Positions 1 to 5,031 of a stretch of DNA of 7,716 bases are shown here, piece after piece; the first letter of the stretch is position 1; each line of letters begins with the position of its first letter. The DNA is from JBBREP01 sp036501845 (lineage in GTDB: Bacteria > Actinomycetota > Acidimicrobiia > IMCC26256 > PALSA-610), in contig DASXZO010000100.1 in the NCBI GenBank assembly GCA_036501845.1, forward strand, positions 1-7,716, in the 5' to 3' direction. The notes beneath the pieces are model-generated. The model had not been told where the DNA came from. It searched no databases and saw nothing but the letters and a program-made list of their open reading frames with translations. Position numbers and translations under genes: made by a program.

Positions 1-232
1 GACGAATCCGCGAGCGGTACGCGCCCGTAGCGACCAGGTCCACCTGCGCATCACCGAGGAGCGCGGCGATCGGCGCCGAGACCTGTCGGCCCCGCAGCAC
101 CACCACACGCACCTGGCGCTCGCGCGCCATTGCTCCGGCGACCCGGGCGAAGGCGCGTTCCATTCCCGCGGCCACGTCGAGCCGGTAACACACAAACGTC
201 AGCGGGCAGCGCGAGTGCGTAGGTCCCCTCAC
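1..232 (-). CDS. N-terminal part of a glycosyltransferase, probably GT4-like (cut by window edge)
   Basis: Only the first 77 codons are present; the gene runs off the left end of the window. The visible protein starts MRGPTHSRCPLTFVCYRLDV and continues AAGMERAFARVAGAMARE, then RQVRVVVLRG. A first beta strand, a Gly-x-Glu-Arg turn (G23, E25, R26), an amphipathic helix and a second strand is the usual start of GT-B fold, GT4-type sugar transferases. Such enzymes act at the cytoplasmic face of the membrane and add a sugar from a nucleotide donor to a lipid-linked acceptor. The catalytic C-terminal half is not visible, so family and donor cannot be fixed. The GTG start at 232 lies 7 bases after the stop of the upstream GT2 gene, which suggests co-transcription; a GAGG about 12 bases upstream is a poor ribosome site. 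No in-frame ATG precedes codon 24. Family assignment is from motif resemblance only. Confidence 0.7.
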   Translation of the reverse strand, partial: MRGPTHSRCPLTFVCYRLDVAAGMERAFARVAGAMARERQVRVVVLRGRQVSAPIAALLGDAQVDLVATGAYRSRIR

Positions 233-239
233 TCTGAGT

Positions 240-1220
240 TCAGGCCTCGCCGTAGGTCGGCAGATCCGATCGTTGGATTGCCACATGCATGGCGCGGTCG
301 AATGCCGAACGGGGCAGCAGACCGCTCAAACCAAGCGCAACGGAACGTAGGGACGGCGCTCCGCCGCACTCGCGCGCAGCTCTAAGAGACTCAAGTACGC
401 CTTCGACGCTTTTGTCGAGCAGCGCGTAGCGGAACGGCTGCCCGACCACGAAGTCTCGGAAAGCGGAAGCAGGCCATTGGTGCTTGTTCGCGCGCGCCCA
501 GCCCAGGGACGCACGCCAGTCGGCGCTAGCGCTGATCGAAGCGGTGGAACCCACTCCGAACTCGACCAATGGACGCGCAACTTGCACGACCTCGACGCCA
601 GGCCGCCTTGAGGCGCGACATATGAAGTCCCAGTCCTGGTGTCGCGGAAGCCCTACGTCCCAGCCGACCGCTCGTGCGAGTCCAGCGGATAGGAGGAGCG
701 TCGACGTATGGATCGTGTTTCGCGATGCGGAAAGACGGCGCTTGTGGAAGAGATAGACCGCGACGTCCCCACCGACGTAGACGTCGCGTGGAACCACGGC
801 GGCGGCTCCGCGCGCCTGCCGCCTGGAGATTGCTTGACACGAAGCAAGTACTTTCGTCGGAGCGGGACGGCTGTACGCCGCGGCGAGCTGCGACACGAGT
901 TTCTCCGGGAACCAGCGGTCGTCGTCATCAAGGAACGCGATCCATTCGCCTTCAGCGAGCTCAGTTCCCAATTGCCGAGCGACGCTTGCACCGCGTCCGC
1001 CTCCCGTATAGCGGACACGTACGCGCTCATCGAGCAGAGAATCTTGGTAGGCGCGAAGAGCATTTCTCGGTAGATCCGCAATGATCCAGACGTCGATGTC
1101 AACACCCACCTGCCCGACCGCAGAATCGACGGCAGTGCCCAGCGATTCGCGACCGATGGTGGGTATCACGACAGTCACTCGGTGGCGGAACTTGGCCGAT
1201 GAATCGACGCGAGAGGTCAC
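240..1220 (-). CDS. Family 2 glycosyltransferase (GT-A fold)
   Basis: This 326-residue protein is an inverting-type sugar transferase expected to add one sugar to the lipid-linked repeat unit on the cytoplasmic side. Seen in the sequence: the N-terminal nucleotide-binding strand VTVVIPTIGR (residues 15-24), the metal/nucleotide acidic cluster AFLDDDDRWFPEKL (95-108) after a strongly typical GT2 spacing, and HQDWDF (194-199), which sits where GT2 enzymes carry the catalytic-base ED motif. The C-terminal 100 residues are less typical and probably form the acceptor-binding part. No membrane segment is obvious, so it is likely peripheral. The GTG start at 1220 is chosen because its GTGA overlaps the stop codon of the polymerase gene by 4 bp, and a GGGG lies about 10 bases upstream. 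The frame stays open far upstream of this start, but that stretch is antisense-quality protein inside the polymerase gene. Donor and acceptor cannot be read from the sequence. GC content is lower than in the genes further upstream in the operon. Confidence 0.9.
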   Translation of the reverse strand: MTSRVDSSAKFRHRVTVVIPTIGRESLGTAVDSAVGQVGVDIDVWIIADLPRNALRAYQDSLLDERVRVRYTGGGRGASVARQLGTELAEGEWIAFLDDDDRWFPEKLVSQLAAAYSRPAPTKVLASCQAISRRQARGAAAVVPRDVYVGGDVAVYLFHKRRLSASRNTIHTSTLLLSAGLARAVGWDVGLPRHQDWDFICRASRRPGVEVVQVARPLVEFGVGSTASISASADWRASLGWARANKHQWPASAFRDFVVGQPFRYALLDKSVEGVLESLRAARECGGAPSLRSVALGLSGLLPRSAFDRAMHVAIQRSDLPTYGEA

Positions 1221-2428
1221 GCGCGCACGCGCCCCGTGTTGCGAAGCAGCCCGGCGACACCGCCCACATGCCCAGCAGGCCCGTTGATCTGATACGTGTA
1301 CGCGAGCGCCAATACGAACCAACCTGCGTGACCGGCGATGAAGGAATCCGACATGGTGAAGACGGCGATAAACACCACAGCCGCCATCCAATAGCTCGCG
1401 TCCGACGCGGCGCTCCATCGGGCACGGCGAAACGCGATCACCACGATTCCTGCTACGCACAGGAGCCCCACGACACCGAGTTGAAGGAAAACATCGAGGT
1501 AGCCATTGTGAGCCGCGAAGGCTTGAAAGCCGCCCAGCGCGGCTTCGATTCGCGCGGTAACGCCGCCCGTATTGCTCCACGTCCCGCGGAATCCCCAGCC
1601 CACCACAGGTCGACGTGCACCGAACCGCAGTACTAGCTGCCACAGTTGCAGTCGTCGGTCCACCGATTTCGTCTTGCCGATCTGCGATACGAAGTCTCCA
1701 AGTCGTCCACGATTCAGGTACAAGAGAACCAAAGCGCAAACCACGCTTGCGCGACCGAGAGCTCTGCGCACGATCGGGGAGAGCGACGGCATCACCCATC
1801 GCTTCGAGCCTGCGAACGCGAGTGCGATTGCGATTGCGATAAACGAACCAACAGAGTGCGCTAGCAGTAGAAGCGCGATGCCGACCGCCGCTTCGATCTT
1901 GCCCAAGAGCGTTCGCTGTAGCGGTGTCAGTAGCGCGCCGAGAACAAGCAGTCCCATGGCGAGGGCAAGCCAGTTCTTGTGCGTGAAGACTCCACGAAAC
2001 CCCGAGGGCCCGGACGCGACGGCTGGTCGAGCGAGGACATCGACGACGGTCAGCAACGCTGCGGCGAAGCAGCCGTGCGTCATTAGCCTGGCGGCGTTCT
2101 CCGATGTGATGAACGAAGCCATGTACATGATGATGATCACGAAGGCGCCGAGCGAAATCACAGCTGGCGCCGAGTACCGCGGGTCGTCGCTCCAAACGAG
2201 GGAAGCCGCTGCAATAGCAACGAAGGCGAGGAGCGGCACCCCGAGATAGACCCGACCGGCTCGGCCACGGTCGAGCACGAAGCGCGAAGACATCAGAAGA
2301 GCGAGCAGCCAAACAAGCGGCTGTACTGACGGTCTTCGGTCGAGGACGATGAGCAGCGTTGCCAACGGGATGAGCAACGTCCCGTCCCGCTTCGCGAGTC
2401 CCCCACCACTGTTCTCGCCGACCGACAT
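1217..2428 (-). CDS. O-antigen polymerase/ligase-like membrane protein (Wzy/WaaL/ExoQ superfamily)
   Basis: The 403-residue protein is a polytopic membrane protein with roughly ten to twelve hydrophobic segments (for example about 17-29, 36-50, 61-78, 87-107, 152-170, 182-206, 225-238, 312-333 and 346-378). Hallmarks of the Wzy_C/ligase superfamily are visible: GVFTHKNWLA (146-155), matching the GxFxxKN motif of ExoQ/WaaL-type proteins, and, in the large outer loop before the last helices, RRLQLW (258-263), RPVVGWGF (273-280) and AHNGYLDVFLQLGVVGLL (306-323). These proteins polymerise undecaprenyl-linked repeat units or transfer the polymer on the outer face of the membrane. Next to a Wzz-type co-polymerase, the polymerase role is more likely than a ligase, but sequence alone does not separate them. 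The ATG at 2428 follows the kinase stop by 2 bases; an in-frame ATG at 2494 would overlap the kinase gene by 64 bp and is rejected. Its 3' end overlaps the GT2 gene by 4 bp. Base composition is less GC-rich than upstream. Confidence 0.88.
   Translation of the reverse strand: MSVGENSGGGLAKRDGTLLIPLATLLIVLDRRPSVQPLVWLLALLMSSRFVLDRGRAGRVYLGVPLLAFVAIAAASLVWSDDPRYSAPAVISLGAFVIIIMYMASFITSENAARLMTHGCFAAALLTVVDVLARPAVASGPSGFRGVFTHKNWLALAMGLLVLGALLTPLQRTLLGKIEAAVGIALLLLAHSVGSFIAIAIALAFAGSKRWVMPSLSPIVRRALGRASVVCALVLLYLNRGRLGDFVSQIGKTKSVDRRLQLWQLVLRFGARRPVVGWGFRGTWSNTGGVTARIEAALGGFQAFAAHNGYLDVFLQLGVVGLLCVAGIVVIAFRRARWSAASDASYWMAAVVFIAVFTMSDSFIAGHAGWFVLALAYTYQINGPAGHVGGVAGLLRNTGRVRA
1823..1840 (-). repeat. 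Three tandem copies of a 6-bp unit inside the polymerase gene
   Basis: Three perfect TGCGAT units stand side by side (plus-strand reading). They encode alternating Ile-Ala in a membrane helix (about residues 197-202). Six-base steps keep the reading frame, so gain or loss would only change the helix length. Confidence 0.6.
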
Positions 2429-2430
2429 GC

Positions 2431-4290
2431 TCAGACCGTCAGTGTCTCTTCGGACTGCGCCTTCCGACGGGCAGCGCGGCCCTTGCGCCGCCACGCAGGC
2501 TTCACGTCGGCAGGACGAGCGTGGTACCCGTAGTAGTAGTACTGCCGCGCCACGTCGGAGCTGCGGTTCAACACTGTGCCCAGCACCCGCGCGTCCACTG
2601 CGTCGAGCGTCTTGATCGCCCGCTGCACGTCGCCACGCGACACCTCGTTGCTCGGCACCACGAGCACCACTCCGTCGACGAGCGTCGACAACACGACCGC
2701 GTCGGTGACCGCGAGCGTTGGTGACGAGTCGATCACGATCACGTCGAACACGCGGCCGAGGTACGCCATCACCTCACGCATCCATCGCGAACCGAGCACC
2801 TCGGCCGGGTTCGGGGCGCGCAACCCCGCGGGGAGCACGCTGAGGTTCGGCACCTCCGTGGGCACGAGGTGCGCGCGCACGAGCGGCTCCATCACGGCGT
2901 CGTCGATGAGACCGATCGTGTCACCTGCGCCGCTCACCGCACCGTTGCCGTTGCCGTACCCGTTGGTCTGGCCGTGGCGTTGCTGGCGGTACGTGGCGGC
3001 GATTTCGGTGAGCATCCCCGACAGGCCTGGACCTAGCTCGATCTCGCGGAACATCGAGTCGAGTCGCGGGCGGCGCATGTCGGCCGACACCAGCACCGTG
3101 GTCAGCCCCGCCTGCGCGTAGACCGCGCCGAGGTTGGCGGCAACCGCCGTCTTGCCGTCGCCGGGCACCGCGCTCGTGACCATCACGGAACGCACCGGTT
3201 CGTCGACGCCCATGAACTGCAGGCTCGTGCGCAGCGAGCGGATCGATTCGGCGAACTGGCCGACGGGCCGAGCACTCGCCGCCAGCGTTTCGGGATGCGC
3301 CGCCACGTCGGCGTCCAGCGGGATCTGCGCGAGCACCGGCACACCGGCGAGCCGCTCGAGCTCTTCGGCGTTGTGCACCTTGTCGTCGAGCTGCTCTCGC
3401 AGGAACGACACGCCCACGCCGAGGAGCAGGCCCACGATCGCGCCGAGCGCAGCATCGCGGAACGGCTTCGGCGAGATCGGCGTCTGCGGCAGCTTGGCGT
3501 CGCTCACGAGCTCGGCATCGCCGCGCTGCAGCGTCTTTTCGACCTGCAGCGACTGGAGCTGGGTGAAGGTCTGCTGGTACTGCGTCTCGGCCGCGAAGCG
3601 CGCGTCGAGCAACGTTTGATCCGAGGTGTCACCGCTTGCGGTCGGCCCGCCTTGCGCCGGCGACTTGGGCGCCGTCGACGGCGTGGTTGCCGGGCTCGAC
3701 GTGGGATTGTTCGGCCCCGTGATCGCCGACGGCACGGCGTCGCCGCCTCCGTCGCCGATCTGTTTCGTGTACGTGTTGATCTGCTGTTCGAGCGCGGTCA
3801 GCGACGACTGGAGCCCGCTGATCGCCTTCTCGAGTGTGGCCACCTGGTACTGCGTGCGGTTCGTGAGGTACGCGTCGGCCACCTTGTCGGCACACTGTTG
3901 CGCCTGCGTCGGGTCGGTGCTCGTGCAGTCGATCGTGAGCACGTTGCTGTTCGGGTCGACGCTCACGCTCAGATGGTCGAGCAATGTGGTGGGGCTCCAG
4001 CCGCCGGCCACGTTGGGCGCGGCCGCGTCGGCGACCGCCGGGCTCTGCACGATCGCGGCTTCAGAGTTGGCGTAGCGCCCGCTGTCGGTGCCGGTGACCG
4101 GTTGGGTGTCGCTGCTGGTGCCGAGGGTCTCGCTCGGGTCGTTCGGCCGGAGCAGCACCTGCGCCGACGCGCGGTACACAGGCGTGCGGAGGTAGCTCAC
4201 GACCCCGACGGCAACCCCCGCGATGAGCGTGAACCGCACGATCGACCACGCTCGGCGCCGGAGCATTGCGATCAGCTGGGTTGCTTCCAT
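2431..4290 (-). CDS. Polysaccharide co-polymerase fused to BY-type tyrosine kinase (Wzz/Wzc-like)
   Basis: This 619-residue protein combines a chain-length determinant with a bacterial tyrosine kinase. Residues 1-50 are a typical Wzz start with a first membrane helix (about 16-34) and VYRASAQVLL. An outer domain follows with coiled-coil-like stretches (about 130-180 and 223-260), interrupted by a Pro/Thr/Ser-rich segment (183-222). The proline-rich PQTPISPKP (268-276) precedes the second helix (279-297). The cytoplasmic kinase has a Walker A motif SAVPGDGKT (373-381), a Walker A' VLVSADMRRP (399-408; the usual first Asp is Ser402, Asp404 is kept) and a Walker B VIVIDSSP (517-524). A C-terminal tyrosine cluster QYYYYGY (583-589) is followed by a basic tail. 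Known family role: cycles of autophosphorylation in the tyrosine cluster govern polymerisation and export. Start: the ATG at 4290 has AGGGGA six bases upstream; an in-frame ATG at 4374 lacks a good site. Odd: a Gly/Asn-rich insertion (about 437-458) between Walker A' and B. Confidence 0.93.
   Translation of the reverse strand: MEATQLIAMLRRRAWSIVRFTLIAGVAVGVVSYLRTPVYRASAQVLLRPNDPSETLGTSSDTQPVTGTDSGRYANSEAAIVQSPAVADAAAPNVAGGWSPTTLLDHLSVSVDPNSNVLTIDCTSTDPTQAQQCADKVADAYLTNRTQYQVATLEKAISGLQSSLTALEQQINTYTKQIGDGGGDAVPSAITGPNNPTSSPATTPSTAPKSPAQGGPTASGDTSDQTLLDARFAAETQYQQTFTQLQSLQVEKTLQRGDAELVSDAKLPQTPISPKPFRDAALGAIVGLLLGVGVSFLREQLDDKVHNAEELERLAGVPVLAQIPLDADVAAHPETLAASARPVGQFAESIRSLRTSLQFMGVDEPVRSVMVTSAVPGDGKTAVAANLGAVYAQAGLTTVLVSADMRRPRLDSMFREIELGPGLSGMLTEIAATYRQQRHGQTNGYGNGNGAVSGAGDTIGLIDDAVMEPLVRAHLVPTEVPNLSVLPAGLRAPNPAEVLGSRWMREVMAYLGRVFDVIVIDSSPTLAVTDAVVLSTLVDGVVLVVPSNEVSRGDVQRAIKTLDAVDARVLGTVLNRSSDVARQYYYYGYHARPADVKPAWRRKGRAARRKAQSEETLTV
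2530..2541 (-). repeat. Four identical TAC codons encoding the kinase tyrosine cluster
   Basis: On the coding strand, TAC occurs four times in a row, encoding Tyr584-587 of the kinase; Tyr589 follows after a Gly. A perfect trinucleotide run is slippage-prone in principle, and each step would add or remove one tyrosine without breaking the frame. Confidence 0.85.
2942..2965 (-). repeat. Four-unit 6-bp repeat encoding an Asn-Gly stretch in the kinase domain
   Basis: Plus-strand units CCGTTG, CCGTTG, CCGTAC, CCGTTG stand in tandem. They encode NGYGNGNG (residues 443-450), the core of a flexible insertion between Walker A' and Walker B. The unit length preserves the reading frame. Confidence 0.75.
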
Positions 4291-4296
4291 GCGCGG

Positions 4297-4302
4297 TCCC
4301 CT
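4297..4302 (-). promoter_or_regulatory. Shine-Dalgarno sequence of the co-polymerase/kinase gene
   Basis: AGGGGA on the coding strand, six bases before the ATG at 4290. It decides the start at 4290 over the upstream in-frame ATG at 4374, and it is the best ribosome site in the window. Confidence 0.75.
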
Positions 4303-4322
4303 GGCTGGCGATGCGGCCAGCC
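4303..4322 (-). promoter_or_regulatory. Hairpin directly abutting the kinase ribosome-binding site
   Basis: The coding strand reads GGCTGGC, six bases, then GCCAGCC: a perfect 7-bp GC-rich stem with a 6-base loop. Its last base touches the AGGGGA ribosome site at 4302. Such a position could limit ribosome access or protect the 5' end of a processed transcript. There is no T-run after it, so it is not a classical terminator. The rest of the non-coding gap (4323-4495) shows no clear promoter; several TAnnnT boxes exist but none has a convincing partner. Confidence 0.5.
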
Positions 4323-4477
4323 GGCTCGACGGCGAGGTCACACCATCGTTGGCCGTGCACGGCAGCCCCGCCATCTACGGCATTCGGTGGCGACGCGACC
4401 CTACGGACGCCGCGAACTGCTCGGACAGGCGCATTGGCCCCCGGCTCGCGTAGGGGGAGAACTCGCGCTGGCAGCCC

Positions 4478-4505
4478 GGGCTCAGCAGCGTGGGCTCAGC
4501 AGTGT
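4478..4505 (-). repeat. 14-bp tandem duplication spanning the stop codon of the secreted-protein gene
   Basis: Two adjacent 14-base units (plus strand GGGCTCAGCAGCGT and GGGCTCAGCAGTGT) differ at one base. The right-hand unit contains the TGA stop (4496-4498) and the last codons of the small secreted protein. The left-hand unit lies just past the stop and looks like a duplication of the gene's end. Confidence 0.7.
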
Positions 4506-4972
4506 GGCGAAGCGCAGTGCGTGAACGTCAGCTGCTTCTTCGCCGCCACGCCCGCCGGCGTGTGGCTCCCGGTGTTCGGCGTCCAGGTGCCCATGTTGAA
4601 GCTGCGGAAGCACGGCATGCGAGTGCCCGCGGGAATCACCGTGGTGTAGTGCGGCGTGCTCAACAGGTAGTGGTTGCTGCCGGGCAGGCCCGACACCGTC
4701 ACCGTCTTGGCGCCGTAGAGGTGCCCGGTGCCCGTGTAGTGGATGCCGATGTGTACCGGCCCCACCGAGGTGCCGTACTGGTGCCCGGGGAGGCAATTCA
4801 CGGCGATGTGGCTCGGGATCAATACCGGCGTGAAGCCCGCCTCGGGAAAGCCCGGCTTTCCTTGCGCGGCCGACGGGATGAGGAGGGCGCCGACACCGAG
4901 CAGCGCGACCGCCGCAACCGTGCCGAGCTTCCACGTAAATCGCAGCTTTCGCTGCTGCCCACTGCGCCTCAT
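4496..4972 (-). CDS. Small secreted protein of unknown function with four cysteines
   Basis: I do not recognise a family. The 158-residue protein begins with a basic segment (MRRSGQQRKLRFTWK), then a hydrophobic stretch (about 17-33) ending in IPSAAQG, a good signal-peptide pattern with possible cleavage after Ala36. The mature part of about 120 residues is rich in Gly, His, Thr and Pro, has repeated short beta-like stretches (VHIGIHYTGTGHLYG, residues 73-87) and carries four cysteines (60, 121, 153, 158), the last being the C-terminal residue; two disulfides are possible. It has a predicted outer-surface location, sits between a DUF4012 gene and the co-polymerase/kinase in the same orientation, and so probably serves the polysaccharide system, but the role is unknown. 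The ATG at 4972 is chosen because the signal peptide begins there; a TTG at 5059 would overlap the upstream gene. No Shine-Dalgarno precedes the ATG, and a -10-like TACGAT six bases upstream suggests a leaderless message. Confidence 0.8.
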   Translation of the reverse strand: MRRSGQQRKLRFTWKLGTVAAVALLGVGALLIPSAAQGKPGFPEAGFTPVLIPSHIAVNCLPGHQYGTSVGPVHIGIHYTGTGHLYGAKTVTVSGLPGSNHYLLSTPHYTTVIPAGTRMPCFRSFNMGTWTPNTGSHTPAGVAAKKQLTFTHCASPHC

Positions 4973-4978
4973 GACCGA

Positions 4979-4984
4979 ATCGTA
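4979..4984 (-). promoter_or_regulatory. Candidate -10 element for a leaderless transcript of the secreted-protein gene
   Basis: TACGAT (fits TAnnnT) ends six bases before the ATG at 4972. If used, transcription would begin at or next to the start codon, which would explain the missing ribosome site. No clear -35 box is seen 16-18 bases further upstream. Confidence 0.3.
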
Positions 4985-5015
4985 CGTAACCTCGGCCGCG
5001 ACGTCCTTGGGTGAA

Positions 5016-5028
5016 GCCCCCCAGGGGC
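5016..5028 (-). terminator. Weak hairpin after the DUF4012 stop codon
   Basis: Four bases past the TAA, the coding strand reads GCCCC, TGG, GGGGC: a 5-bp GC stem with a 3-base loop, followed by only two T. It is at best an attenuator or partial terminator between the DUF4012 and secreted-protein genes; it may be chance in GC-rich DNA. Confidence 0.2.
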
Positions 5029-5031
5029 GAA

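Noticed and set aside
1221..2312. Long open frame upstream of the GT2 start on the same strand, continuous with it
   Set aside because: It overlaps the polymerase gene in another frame and reads as Arg/Ser-rich protein without motifs; the GT2 domain begins right after the GTGA at 1220.
2429..2494. Earlier ATG start for the polymerase at 2494
   Set aside because: It would overlap the kinase gene by 64 bp and add a hydrophilic stretch before the first helix; the ATG at 2428 follows the kinase stop by 2 bp.
4291..4374. Earlier ATG start for the co-polymerase/kinase at 4374
   Set aside because: No ribosome site, and the extra 28 residues do not fit the Wzz start; AGGGGA supports the ATG at 4290.
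4473..4482. AGCCCGGGCT palindrome as a terminator
   Set aside because: A 10-bp palindrome with no loop and no T-run cannot form a useful hairpin; likely chance in GC-rich sequence.
3295..4524. Plus-strand open frame of about 409 codons opposite the co-polymerase gene
   Set aside because: Arg/His/Val-rich translation with no domain; the minus strand has a complete Wzz/kinase there. Typical antisense frame of GC-rich DNA.
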